53,764 nt of DNA from Bacteroidetes bacterium HGW-Bacteroidetes-6 (GTDB taxonomy: Bacteria; Bacteroidota; Bacteroidia; Bacteroidales; DTU049): contig PHDB01000021.1 of assembly GCA_002842495.1 (NCBI GenBank), positions 1 to 53,764 of the forward strand. The letters are read 5' to 3'. This document shows, one piece after another, positions 43,151 through 52,431 of the stretch. The notes beneath the pieces are model-generated. The model was not told where the DNA came from, did no database searches, and was given only the letters and a program-made list of their open reading frames with translations. How positions within the stretch are numbered: position 1 is the stretch's first letter; each line of letters opens with the position of its first letter. The position numbers and the translations under genes were made by a program.

Positions 43151-43822
43151 TTACCGCAACAACGAGGCTTTTTTCAATTCCTGGTGCAAATGTGGAGTGC
43201 CGGCTCCGGCAACAATTTTTTCAATAAGCTTGTTGGATATAACAACACTCCCAAAAAGGCCTTGAAGTTGCGGAATAATTTCAAACAACAGTTTACACAT
43301 AGGAACCGAAGGCCCGATCACGTATAATCGGGCTTTTTTTTGCATCCATTGTACCATATTGTCGAGGCTTCCATTCGAAAAAGCTGTACCGGTAGTTATC
43401 AGTACATCGGCTTGCCGAATAGTTTGCTCCATTTCTTCAATAGGTAATAATTCCAGCGATTTTTTATTAAAATCAAATGCTTTTACTGCAATACCAGCTT
43501 CCTTTAATTTGAAATAAACCGGATGAATAAATCCCGCCATTGCAATATTTTCGTCGGGCTTAAGATTCCCTACATGCAGAATATCAGCTGGACTGTAGTC
43601 TTGATTCAAAATATTTGTTCGGGCATTGATACGCGCCTGTAAAATAACTTTCTGCATGTATTGTTCAGCTCGCTCATCATTTTTCGGAATATCGGGGGTT
43701 GCACTAATACCAATTCCTCCATCTTCATCTTCAACTGCGGTGTAAATCTCGCCCGAAAATATGCGATAACCGGCAAAAGCCTTTTCCTCTCCAAGCTTTT
43801 CAAAAATCGAATCCAGAATCAT
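43151..43822 (-). CDS. DUF364/DUF4213-like protein
   Basis: A 223-residue soluble protein. The C-terminal half matches DUF364 (putative heavy-metal chelation), with IAMAGFIHPVYFKLKEAGIAVKAFD, an ADVLITTGTAFSNGSLDNMVQWM segment, and RLYVIGPSVPMC. The N-terminal third resembles DUF4213 (an enolase N-terminal-like fold). The family is often found with molybdenum or iron transport or processing genes in other genomes. Here it starts 4 bp after the stop of the gingipain-like protease gene, so the two are probably cotranscribed. No metal transporter is near. Confidence 0.82.
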   Translation of the reverse strand: MILDSIFEKLGEEKAFAGYRIFSGEIYTAVEDEDGGIGISATPDIPKNDERAEQYMQKVILQARINARTNILNQDYSPADILHVGNLKPDENIAMAGFIHPVYFKLKEAGIAVKAFDFNKKSLELLPIEEMEQTIRQADVLITTGTAFSNGSLDNMVQWMQKKARLYVIGPSVPMCKLLFEIIPQLQGLFGSVVISNKLIEKIVAGAGTPHLHQELKKASLLR

Positions 43823-43826
43823 CGTA

Positions 43827-46800
43827 TCAGTTTTTTATAATTCTACCAAAATCAATTGAACCGTTTGTCGTCTCTGCCTTCAGATAATAAATACCGGATG
43901 CTAAAGACGACAGATTAATTTCGGTGACCTTTTCCCCACTACATTCAACAACAAATAACAACTTTCCTTCGGCGTTTAATATAGATACGCGTTCCAAAAA
44001 TTGATTATCGGTTGCCTCAAGAACAAAACGATTCGAAGTTGGATTTGGATATACCTGTAAATGACCCATATGAGAGCTGGAAGAAATACCCATTTCTACA
44101 TCAAGTGTATCGGTAGATACTGCGTTTCCACAAGCAGAAAATGCTGTAAGTGTTACCACTTGTCCATAGGGTAACGATGTATAAGTATGCATCGGTGTTT
44201 CGAGGGTGGAAAAGCTTCCATCTCCAAACTCCCATAAATAACTGAGACCCAAAATAGATGGTGTAAAGCTTACATCGTTTAAATTAATCACACTCGAAAA
44301 TTGGATTCCTGTGGCAGCAGCCAAAAACGATACATCAACCACCGTAGAATTTAGCACACAGCTATCAGATGTCAGTACAACCGAATACTGTCCGGCACTG
44401 GTTACCGAAAACAACGAATCGGTACTCCCGCTTGGTGTCCACAAAAACGCACCACTTCCTTGTGCCTGAAGCTCAACTGTTTCGCCTTCGCAAGCAACAA
44501 TAGGAGTAGATATATTTTGCAAAGGATTCTGATTAAGAATAACAGCTTCAACCGGAACACGTACACTTTCGCAGAGACTTTGCACCTCCCAGTCATAGAA
44601 ATAGTAGTAGAACAGCATTGTATTGGGATATGCTGCGCTAGAACCTGTTATTCGGACAAGACCATTGATATCGTATGGATAAGGGAAAGGAGAGCCCGAA
44701 GCATCACCATTCCTGTATAAGTTGGGCGATCCGGGGCCGGCAATTTTATAATTATAACCGGGAAGTAACAAAACATCTGTGTTAATTCGGCTTGAACCTG
44801 TAGCTAAATTGAATGTAGAACTCCATACAACATCGTCGCTATTGTCTAAAATAGTAATGGTCCTGTTTCCGGTTGAGCCTGCATATACTTTTACCGATTT
44901 CAGAATTACAGGTTCAAGCACATCGAACATCATATAATGTACATTACTGCTTGTAAAATATCCTCCTGTTCCCGAATTGTCGACTTTCCCTCCATAAACA
45001 CTGCTTTCGGCAATAGAAGAAGCAACAAAATATTGCCTCGAATTGGTGAGCAAGGGTGTCATGAACGAATTTCCTTCGAACATGGGAAGCTGAGTCAACG
45101 AATCGTCGAACCATAAAATATCCCCAGCCGAAGAAGCCGACAAATTGAGAACTCCGCTGCTGCAACGTTGTGCATTGGTGACAGTTGGTGGATTTTGTGG
45201 CGATATAACAATATAGTTGTTGTAAGTAGTGGTATCGGCTCCATGAAGATTCGATACAATCAGCTCAACAGAATAAGTTCCAGACGCAACATAATGATGA
45301 ATTGGGTCGGGCACATTGGCAACAGTTCCGTCGCCAAAATCCCAATGCCATGAGATGGGCTGATACATACTGATGTCGTGAAACGCAACCATTCCCGAAC
45401 ATTCATCAACAATATTGGCTTCGAAATCAGCTTGCGGTATCAATCCGGGCGAAGTGCAGGTCCAATCGATAGCAAACCCATCGGCTTGCAGATGATCGTT
45501 GGCAACAAACTGAATTGTAAATGCATCGCCAGTAATAGTGAGCGACGCAGGAAAAGGATTGGTATTACAATATGTTCCCATCAAAGTTCCACCTGTGCCT
45601 TCGCCTCTGTAAACGCGCAATTTGTCTTGACTGCACGAAGAACCACCTTCGACATTGAACTCCAATGCGTGAAGTACGAACTGTGTAGCTCCGGGCGACC
45701 GAATAATAGCCAGTGAGGTTTGAGAACCCGAATAGGGTGAATTTCCACCATCGTCGAGAATAAAACCAGAACAGGAATTGATGATTGTGGTGTCGTTCGA
45801 TACCATATTGTGTGCGCAGCCTTCGAAAATCTCAATGCTTCCATTGTAGGTTTCGCTTAAGGTTCCCGAAAATACAACGAGCGAATAAGTGTGATTTCCA
45901 ACAGAACTGTAAACTACTTGATGAGGTCCGGGGCCTGTTGCAGTTTGTGGAGTTGCCGAAGAGCCAAAATCCCATAGCCACAAAGCGGGCGTGCCATCGG
46001 CCGAAGCAACAAAGCTAACTGGCTGCGAAATGCAAGGATATACGGGCGAAGTATTCACCCGTAAATGGAAGCAAGTACCAAGCACCGAAATTGTTTCAAT
46101 CTGAGGTACAGTATTGTGTTTGCTCAAAGTTAGAATTGCATTTCCGGGAGCCGGAGCTTCAATAACAAACGAACCTGAACCATTCCAGATATAGCCTTGA
46201 CCAAGCAAGTGACCATTTTGCACAAGTGTAGCAAGAATGGTGTCGGTATTGCTGCTTAAAACTTGGAACAAAGTGTCGTCGCAATGCAACGATGGCTGGA
46301 ACGAAGCAATTATTTGCTGCGGTTCGCTGGTGAAAATTCGCAAGGCTGGATCGCCAAAATACTGAAGCAAATTGTAGGTGTATTCTTCGAGACCCCAACC
46401 ATCACCCCAAGTCTGGGTCATCCGAAGAAGTCCCTGCACAGCAGCATCGCCAAGTTCGGGATACGCGGGATGTGCTGTAACTACTCCGGGAATATCGGAA
46501 AAGCCTGTAAAATTGGCCAATAATCCAGGGTTGGCAAAAATAGCATCGATAATTCCAAGCGACAATCCATCGTTGTAACCACTGTAGCTCACATCGGCGT
46601 GACCAAAAACAGCCACTGCTCCTCCATTGTTTTTGCGCAGAAAAACTTCACTAAAACACGAAGACTCTAAAAATTTTCCGGTCAAACAATTGATACTAAG
46701 CACTACAGGAAGTTTGTTTCCATTAATAAGTGTATTCACATTGGTTGATGAATACGAAGGATCGCCCCATCCATCTTCGTAGCCATGATCGCGATGCATT

Positions 46801-48155
46801 ACCAAAAAACGCCCGGCATTAATAGCAGTGTTGATATCGTAATAATCACCGTTCCAGGGAAAAGTTGGTTTTTGCAAATAGGCAGGAACTGATTCACCAT
46901 TACTGTATGTACCATCGTTCCAGTAAAGTGGCGTCACACCACTTCCGGTTACATACACACGATTTGCTGTATATCCGAGTGTTGTCCCCAAATATTGATA
47001 AACATCTTCTGCCGTTTGAGCAAAGCGCCGATCGGCATAGTTATCATTATCATCATCCTGAAAATACGCACAGGTCATTGCTTTCTGGTAAAACAACGGG
47101 TCATTTACCGGATTTCGCTCATAATTAATCAATTTTTGAACAACAATAAGTGCCTCGGCTGCATTTGAAACTGAAATACGACCTCTTGCCAAGTCAGGAA
47201 AATAATCACCGATACCATCCATACACGAATATTGCAAATCGGATACAAACGATGCCGTAGAGCTGTAAACATTAAAACCCGGAACATTTTCGTGGTCGCC
47301 TAGTAAAGCTACATAGCGCAAATCGGCTCCTGTACGCGAATAGTAGTTTTGAATAGTGTCGAGCATGTTTTCTGGAGTCCAAACCGAACACGAAACAATA
47401 CGAACATGGTATCCCAGTTGTGTTTTCCACATAGCCAACGAATCGGCTGCATTTGCAAACAATGGATGCGTCAAGATCAGATAATCGGGAAGATTTTCGT
47501 TTACCGCTTTTGAAGGAATTGTACTCAAAGCCTCTGTATTGAGGCAAATTCCGGCAAGTTGCTTTTTCTGCGATTCGCTAATGGGATTGCCGAACGATTG
47601 GTTGTAATTAATGGTGTAAGATAAATCGCGATGAAAAACAAATTGTTGAAGCACCGGATCATACTGTACAGGAGCTATTTTAACCAAAGCCAGTGTTTGT
47701 CCATTAAATTTAACAAACCGATTGATTGTCACAGCATCGTCAGGAAAACTTCCTCGATAATTACTATAAAAATCCGAATCGATAGTAAAAGCAAGATACG
47801 ATGTATCCGAATCGCTCAATATAGGCTGAGAAGGCCATGCCAATCCGTTCGTAATCTCTGTTTTCGTCGCTGTAAATGAAACAGTCGCCGCTTCCGAAGG
47901 AACGACAATCACGTCGAAATAAACTGGCAAACAAGGTTTTCCATATTCCTGCGTATTGCCAAATCCATCAATATATGGCTTCAGAAAATACAGCCCACTT
48001 TGCTCATAGTTTCTCCACTGCAATTCAGAAAATTGATAATTGACTTTTATATTACCCCCTGTTCGTTCCGAAACAAAGCGTTCCGGCATTGTCTGTGCAA
48101 AAAGAATAAGATTAGCCAACAGCGATACAGCAAATAACAGTAATGTTTTATTCAT
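43827..48155 (-). CDS. Gingipain-like C25 cysteine protease with CUB, PKD and T9SS domains
   Basis: A 1442-residue secreted protein. A signal peptide ends near LFAQTM. A propeptide and the C25 domain follow (about 180-600). The catalytic dyad is H457 in HRDHGYEDGW and C490 in SINCLTGKF, spaced 33 residues apart as in RgpB. Later domains are a beta-sandwich, a PKD-like domain (WLWDFGSSATPQTATG), a CUB-like domain (CSQDKLRVYRG...), a second PKD (WHWDFGDGTVANVPDPIHHY), an Ig-like region and another PKD (YLWEFGDGSFST). The C-terminus is a T9SS type A sorting domain (LQVYPNPTSNRFVLE, GIYYLKAET, IKN). It is predicted to be surface-attached. Substrate specificity is unknown. Confidence 0.93.
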   Translation of the reverse strand: MNKTLLLFAVSLLANLILFAQTMPERFVSERTGGNIKVNYQFSELQWRNYEQSGLYFLKPYIDGFGNTQEYGKPCLPVYFDVIVVPSEAATVSFTATKTEITNGLAWPSQPILSDSDTSYLAFTIDSDFYSNYRGSFPDDAVTINRFVKFNGQTLALVKIAPVQYDPVLQQFVFHRDLSYTINYNQSFGNPISESQKKQLAGICLNTEALSTIPSKAVNENLPDYLILTHPLFANAADSLAMWKTQLGYHVRIVSCSVWTPENMLDTIQNYYSRTGADLRYVALLGDHENVPGFNVYSSTASFVSDLQYSCMDGIGDYFPDLARGRISVSNAAEALIVVQKLINYERNPVNDPLFYQKAMTCAYFQDDDNDNYADRRFAQTAEDVYQYLGTTLGYTANRVYVTGSGVTPLYWNDGTYSNGESVPAYLQKPTFPWNGDYYDINTAINAGRFLVMHRDHGYEDGWGDPSYSSTNVNTLINGNKLPVVLSINCLTGKFLESSCFSEVFLRKNNGGAVAVFGHADVSYSGYNDGLSLGIIDAIFANPGLLANFTGFSDIPGVVTAHPAYPELGDAAVQGLLRMTQTWGDGWGLEEYTYNLLQYFGDPALRIFTSEPQQIIASFQPSLHCDDTLFQVLSSNTDTILATLVQNGHLLGQGYIWNGSGSFVIEAPAPGNAILTLSKHNTVPQIETISVLGTCFHLRVNTSPVYPCISQPVSFVASADGTPALWLWDFGSSATPQTATGPGPHQVVYSSVGNHTYSLVVFSGTLSETYNGSIEIFEGCAHNMVSNDTTIINSCSGFILDDGGNSPYSGSQTSLAIIRSPGATQFVLHALEFNVEGGSSCSQDKLRVYRGEGTGGTLMGTYCNTNPFPASLTITGDAFTIQFVANDHLQADGFAIDWTCTSPGLIPQADFEANIVDECSGMVAFHDISMYQPISWHWDFGDGTVANVPDPIHHYVASGTYSVELIVSNLHGADTTTYNNYIVISPQNPPTVTNAQRCSSGVLNLSASSAGDILWFDDSLTQLPMFEGNSFMTPLLTNSRQYFVASSIAESSVYGGKVDNSGTGGYFTSSNVHYMMFDVLEPVILKSVKVYAGSTGNRTITILDNSDDVVWSSTFNLATGSSRINTDVLLLPGYNYKIAGPGSPNLYRNGDASGSPFPYPYDINGLVRITGSSAAYPNTMLFYYYFYDWEVQSLCESVRVPVEAVILNQNPLQNISTPIVACEGETVELQAQGSGAFLWTPSGSTDSLFSVTSAGQYSVVLTSDSCVLNSTVVDVSFLAAATGIQFSSVINLNDVSFTPSILGLSYLWEFGDGSFSTLETPMHTYTSLPYGQVVTLTAFSACGNAVSTDTLDVEMGISSSSHMGHLQVYPNPTSNRFVLEATDNQFLERVSILNAEGKLLFVVECSGEKVTEINLSSLASGIYYLKAETTNGSIDFGRIIKN

Positions 48156-48500
48156 AGTGCAATTTCTTGTAAATTAATTTTTCAGCGATAAAGATACAAA
48201 AACATCAATTCTTTTCGACTGAATTGAAAGCTTCTTTTAATCTGAAATTTAAAACCGTTGTTTTTGAACAATGTTTTCGAAATTGCAGGCAGTTTGCCTA
48301 CCGATAAAATATGCATGGTTAATGTTTAAAACTGCAAGTAGACTCATCGAAACAGGGCTTTTCAATATGCGCAAAGCCTCTGTCTCTTGTGTTTATTTTT
48401 GTCATGTAATCAAAAAATGCCAGCTTAAATGGCAAAAAGCAGTGAAAAAAAATTGAAAAAAATTTAAATCTCAATATCTTTGTTGCCCAAAAATCACAAC
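48156..48500. other. Intergenic region between the C25 protease and the glycosyltransferase
   Basis: It holds a promoter for the glycosyltransferase (48453-48482) and two weak hairpins, GGCTTT/AAAGCC near 48356-48378 and TGCCA/TGGCA near 48417-48433. A small rightward open frame (48271-48456) has no family resemblance and is not called. Confidence 0.5.
48453..48482 (+). promoter_or_regulatory. Promoter of the GT4 glycosyltransferase gene
   Basis: TTG at 48453-48455, 19-nt spacer, TATCTTTG at 48475-48482. The leader to the ATG at 48501 is about 13 nt. Confidence 0.75.
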
Positions 48501-49625
48501 ATGAAAATACTACAAGTATGCGGTGGTCCTTCGTGGGGTGGCATCGAAATGCAAACAGTGAATATTTCGCTAGAGCTGAAAAATGCCGGGCATCGTGTTG
48601 TGATTTTTTGTTCTGCCAATAGCCATATCGCACAAAAGTCTTTGGAAAGCGGAATCGAATTTCAAACAGGTCTTTTCAATACAAAAAAATCGCTGAGGGC
48701 GTCTTATGGCAGAGCAAAAATAATTCTCAAATCTTTCAATCCAGACATCATTCATGTTCAACGTTCTCACGATTTATCGGTAATTGTCGCTGCTTTGCGT
48801 ATAACCGGAAATAAAACGCCCTTGGTTTTCACTCGTCGCATGGAAAGCCGTTTAAAGAAAAAATCGCTTGTTCATCGATGGATTTATAATCGAGTAGATA
48901 AAGCCTGGGGAGTTTCTTCGTTTGTACGCGACAATTTTTTGGCAACTTCACCCATGAAATCTGAAAAAGTAGGTGTAATGAATAATGGGATTGACCTCAC
49001 TGTTTTTGATCCTGCAAAATTCGACAAAGCTGAAATGCGATTAAAATACAGCTTACCAGCCGATGCTTTAATTATTGGAATGACTGGCCGAATATCACCC
49101 ATGAAAGGACATGCCGATTTTATTCGGTCAGCGGCAGAGTTGTCGAAAGACATGAAGAAAAATTTACATTTTGTAATGGCTGGTGGTGCCAGCGTTGGCG
49201 AAGAAGCTTTTGCCACAGAAATCTACAAACTAGCATCAGCACTACTGTCCAAGGATTCTTATACTTTTATTGAGCAACAATCCAACCTTGCGGGTTTGCT
49301 ATCTGCACTCGACTTATACGTTTTTCCATCGCATCGCGAGTCGTTCGGCAATGTGCTGCTCGAAGCTATGGCTATGCAACTGCCCATTATTGCTGTAAAT
49401 GCCGGTGGTGTAAACGACATGATTTCCTGTGGTAAAAACGCAATTTGCGTCGACCCGCAACAACCCAAAGCCATCTATAAAGCAATGAAAATACTTATAG
49501 AGAATCCTGAATATGCTTCCGAAATAGCTTTTGCCGCCTTTGCGAGAGCTCAGTGTTTCTCGCGGAAAAGTTTTTTGGAAAATCTGCTTAAAGAATATAA
49601 AACTGTGATTGGCAATACCCTGTAG
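48501..49625 (+). CDS. GT4 family glycosyltransferase
   Basis: A 374-residue glycosyltransferase of the GT-B fold. The ATG at 48501 is chosen over an in-frame TTG at 48480 that overlaps the promoter. The N-terminal domain starts with MKILQVCGGPSWGGIE, the glycine-rich motif of GT4 enzymes. The C-terminal domain has IGMTGRISPMKGH and the E-x7-E motif in ESFGNVLLEAMAMQLP that binds the nucleotide-sugar donor. Similar enzymes build LPS cores, capsules or glycolipids. There is no export signal. It is monocistronic; the donor and acceptor are unknown. Confidence 0.9.
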   Translation: MKILQVCGGPSWGGIEMQTVNISLELKNAGHRVVIFCSANSHIAQKSLESGIEFQTGLFNTKKSLRASYGRAKIILKSFNPDIIHVQRSHDLSVIVAALRITGNKTPLVFTRRMESRLKKKSLVHRWIYNRVDKAWGVSSFVRDNFLATSPMKSEKVGVMNNGIDLTVFDPAKFDKAEMRLKYSLPADALIIGMTGRISPMKGHADFIRSAAELSKDMKKNLHFVMAGGASVGEEAFATEIYKLASALLSKDSYTFIEQQSNLAGLLSALDLYVFPSHRESFGNVLLEAMAMQLPIIAVNAGGVNDMISCGKNAICVDPQQPKAIYKAMKILIENPEYASEIAFAAFARAQCFSRKSFLENLLKEYKTVIGNTL

Positions 49626-49696
49626 TGTTTTGTGAACGAACATTTAAGATTATTCAACATTTACGGGGAACCAATGACATCATAAAAGCATTCTCT

Positions 49697-49722
49697 GTAG
49701 GGACGTTGCAAGCATTGTCTCT
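49697..49722. repeat. Degenerate palindromic repeat, REP-like
   Basis: GTAGGGACGTTGCAAGC followed by ATTGTCTCTTC. The arms pair imperfectly (GTAGGGAC with a degraded complement). Similar GTAG-GACG type palindromes are common dispersed repeats in Bacteroidota genomes, but no second copy exists in this window. Confidence 0.35.
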
Positions 49723-49787
49723 TCGATGACCATTGAAAACTGACCACTAATCATCATTTTGCCCTCATTTTTCTTCCCCAATATTTT

Positions 49788-49795
49788 TATCTTTG
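49788..49795 (+). promoter_or_regulatory. -7 element immediately before rbfA
   Basis: TATCTTTG ends 4 nt before the rbfA start codon. If used, transcription would begin at or near the first codon, giving a leaderless mRNA. A -33 TTTTG lies 26 nt upstream, too far for the usual spacing. Confidence 0.45.
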
Positions 49796-49799
49796 CATC

Positions 49800-50138
49800 A
49801 TGGATAGCATTCGACAACAAAAATCGGCTCGGCTAATACAAAAAGATTTGGCCGAGATATTTCTTCTGGAAGGCAAAAACTGGTTTCCCAATGCAATGAT
49901 TACTGTGACGCAAGTGCGAATCAGCCCCGACATGAGTATTGCACGGGTATATCTGAGTTTATTTGCCATCAAAGACAAAGAATCGCTGCTTCAGGATATT
50001 ACCATCCACACTTCCGAAATCAGAAAACATTTGGGAAATCGTATTGGGAAGCAGGTTCGCATTATTCCCGAACTAAAATTCTTTATCGACGACAGCCTTG
50101 ATTACATGGAAAAAATTGACCAGGCCTTAAAGAAATAA
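49800..50138 (+). CDS. rbfA: Ribosome-binding factor A
   Basis: A 112-residue protein that binds the 30S subunit during late maturation of the 16S rRNA 5' region and during cold adaptation. The sequence has the KH-like RbfA pattern: SIRQQKSARLIQKDLAEIF at the start, then VTQVRISPDMSIARVYLSLF, the HLGNRIGKQVRIIPELKFFIDDSLDYM segment near the end. Length and start fit the family. It is followed within 2 bp by a LolC/E-type permease gene, an arrangement that is common in Bacteroidota. Confidence 0.95.
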   Translation: MDSIRQQKSARLIQKDLAEIFLLEGKNWFPNAMITVTQVRISPDMSIARVYLSLFAIKDKESLLQDITIHTSEIRKHLGNRIGKQVRIIPELKFFIDDSLDYMEKIDQALKK

Positions 50139-50140
50139 AA

Positions 50141-51376
50141 TTGACCCGTAAATACTGGATACAATGGATTGCATTTCGTTACTGGCGCTCAAAAAAGTCG
50201 TTCAGTATCATCAATATTATATCCGGAATTTCATTTTGGGGTATTGCCATTGGCACAGCAGCACTAATCATTGTTTTATCGGCCTTCAACGGTCTCGAAG
50301 GAATGGTAAGCGGCATGTTCAACAGCTTTCACAGCGACTTTCGGATTGAACCTGTTTCGGGAAAATACTTCCCCAATAATGCTATTGATTCATCGAAAGT
50401 AGTTGCTCTTGAGGATATAGCAAGTATGAGCTATGTGGTCGAAGACATATGTATGGTCCGCTATGACGACCGCCAGCAGGTAGCTATGCTCAAAGGCGTT
50501 TCGCCTAACTGCGGCTACGAAGAACGTTTCGCGCCACTGATGCTTAATGGGTCAAGCGAACTTTCAGAAGATAGCATTTCGTTTGCACTCATTGGTGTCG
50601 GTATATATTACTCGCTTGGGGTAAATTTGAACGACTACTCTACCCCGCTTACTTTCTACAGCCCAAAACGAACGGCAGCAGCATCGGCCGATATTTCAGC
50701 AGCTTTCCAAACAGTTGGAGCTATTCCTGGTGGCATGTTTTCGGTACAGCAGGAATTCGACGAAAAATATATCATTGTTCCCATCAATCTAGCCCGCGAT
50801 TTACTTGATTATCACGGTATTTCCACTGCAATTGAAATTACGGCAAAACCAGATGCATCCATGCAATTGGTCGAAAAAGAGTTACAAAATATGGCCGGAG
50901 ATCGTTTTGTTGTTAAAAACCGAATAGAGCAGGAACAAGCACTATACAAAATCATGAAAAGCGAAAAATTGATTGTTTTTTTGATTTTAGCTCTCATTCT
51001 TTTAATCACATCATTCACTGTGATTTCCACCTTAACTCTGGTAATCCTGAGTAAACAAAAAGACTTATCGACACTCTACTCACTGGGTGCCGGCGTTCAA
51101 CAAATACGAAAAGTGTTGGTTAACTATGGTTTTATTATCAGCCTTATTGGAATGCTTACTGGTTTTGCGATTAGTACAATTGTAGTTATAGCCCAACAGA
51201 AATTCGGACTTATCCGCTTTCAGGGCGGAACCACATTCATTTCTGATATTTATCCGGTAAAACTGCTTTGGACCGATTATATGTATGTTTTTATTACAGT
51301 TCTGGCAATCAGTTTTCTGATTTCCCGTATTCCGGTTCAACGAATCAATGCCGGTTGGTTTAATTTCAGACACTAA
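50141..51376 (+). CDS. LolC/LolE-type ABC transporter permease (FtsX-like)
   Basis: A 411-residue membrane protein. It begins with a TTG at 50141, 2 bp after the rbfA stop; a later ATG would remove the conserved N-terminal RYWRSKKSFSIINIISGISFWGIAIGTAALI segment. TM1 is near residues 28-50. A long periplasmic domain follows, then three more TM helices (about 275-305, 330-355 and 380-405) in the FtsX-like arrangement, with STLTLVILSKQKDLSTLYSLGAG between the second and third. Members of this family release lipoproteins from the inner membrane or act in related export steps. No ATPase gene is adjacent. Confidence 0.88.
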   Translation: MTRKYWIQWIAFRYWRSKKSFSIINIISGISFWGIAIGTAALIIVLSAFNGLEGMVSGMFNSFHSDFRIEPVSGKYFPNNAIDSSKVVALEDIASMSYVVEDICMVRYDDRQQVAMLKGVSPNCGYEERFAPLMLNGSSELSEDSISFALIGVGIYYSLGVNLNDYSTPLTFYSPKRTAAASADISAAFQTVGAIPGGMFSVQQEFDEKYIIVPINLARDLLDYHGISTAIEITAKPDASMQLVEKELQNMAGDRFVVKNRIEQEQALYKIMKSEKLIVFLILALILLITSFTVISTLTLVILSKQKDLSTLYSLGAGVQQIRKVLVNYGFIISLIGMLTGFAISTIVVIAQQKFGLIRFQGGTTFISDIYPVKLLWTDYMYVFITVLAISFLISRIPVQRINAGWFNFRH

Positions 51377-51377
51377 A

Positions 51378-52277
51378 TCAGTCCTTTTTTCCAATAGCAA
51401 CTTTACGAGCCGAAGTAGTGCTTCTCTTTTGAGTAACTTCTTTTTCGGTTTTGGCAGCAACCACTTTTTTTATAGTTTTCTTCTGCTTCTTAAGCTCAGC
51501 TTGCCATTCGTCCGACATTTTCTTAAGCGACAATGTAAATTCCTTCTTCAGGGCATTTTGAGCTGTCTCCAGTTTATCGCGGGTTTCCTTCAATTTAGTT
51601 GCAGCCTTTTTGTCCGCTTTAGCAAATTGAGCTTCCGCTTTTTCAAAATCATTTTCTAAACGTTTCATCCGGATCCTGTACTTATCTTTGAGAGTATCAA
51701 TATCGACTTGAATTTCCTTTAAAGCTAATTTATTTTCATCCTTATTGAGCTTTACTTTCTCTTTAATAAGTTCCAAACCAGCAATGGTATCCTCGCCAAT
51801 TTGATTTATTCTCTCAGACAGGCGCTGCGTCTCGGACTTCACCAAGCTACCGATGATTTCGTCGCGGGCAACCAGATCTTTTCGCATACGAATCAGATAA
51901 ACCAGAAATGCACCACTTAACAGCAAAACAACTACAAGCAGTACAATCAATAAAATAAATCCGGTAGAACGAGTTGTACTTACCCGTCCGTCAACAGTTT
52001 CGATTTGCTTTCCCATTACGTCAATACGAGTCAGTTGCTGCTGCTGATTATGTCCTAATGCATCCAGTTCACTTCCAAGTCCGGCAAATTCCGATTTATT
52101 TTCAGCTTTAACACTATCAAGTTCACTTTTCAGGGCATCAATTGTAAGGTACATGCTGTGTTGATGATATTGCAACGTTCGCAACTCTTTCTCGACGCGA
52201 GCAAGCGAATCGGATTTTTGCGCAAAGGCGCTCATCCACAAAGAAAACAGAATCAGAAGTAAACATATTTTTTTCAT
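51378..52277 (-). CDS. Exported coiled-coil membrane protein
   Basis: A 299-residue protein with a signal peptide (ending near AFAQKS), a first coiled coil (about 25-95), one transmembrane helix (about 103-130, ILLIVLLVVVLLLSGAFLVYL) and a long second coiled coil (about 140-285), with a basic, Ser/Thr/Lys-rich tail. The signal sequence and the TM helix together place the first coiled coil outside the inner membrane and the second one in the cytoplasm. It is not a recognised family. It could link cell-envelope complexes across the membrane. Its stop codon is 1 bp from that of the convergent permease gene. Confidence 0.78.
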   Translation of the reverse strand: MKKICLLLILFSLWMSAFAQKSDSLARVEKELRTLQYHQHSMYLTIDALKSELDSVKAENKSEFAGLGSELDALGHNQQQQLTRIDVMGKQIETVDGRVSTTRSTGFILLIVLLVVVLLLSGAFLVYLIRMRKDLVARDEIIGSLVKSETQRLSERINQIGEDTIAGLELIKEKVKLNKDENKLALKEIQVDIDTLKDKYRIRMKRLENDFEKAEAQFAKADKKAATKLKETRDKLETAQNALKKEFTLSLKKMSDEWQAELKKQKKTIKKVVAAKTEKEVTQKRSTTSARKVAIGKKD

Positions 52278-52377
52278 GTGGCTGGTTTTGAAGCATAAAG
52301 ATACAAATTATTGAATAAGAATTTATACATTCAGTAATCCAATCGCACTTTTTTCTTTTAAGCAAAACTAATTGTGT

Positions 52378-52385
52378 TACATTTG
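52378..52385 (+). promoter_or_regulatory. Candidate -7 element of speA
   Basis: TACATTTG matches TAnnTTTG, but it lies 46 nt before the start codon and has no -33 at the standard spacing. Confidence 0.35.
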
Positions 52386-52431
52386 CAAAAAAGTAGAGAA
52401 GTAACTCACATGGATTTGTAACAAGCTGTAC

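Noticed and set aside
48271..48456. 61-codon rightward frame between the C25 protease and the glycosyltransferase
   Set aside because: No promoter or family signal; it includes weak hairpins and looks non-coding.
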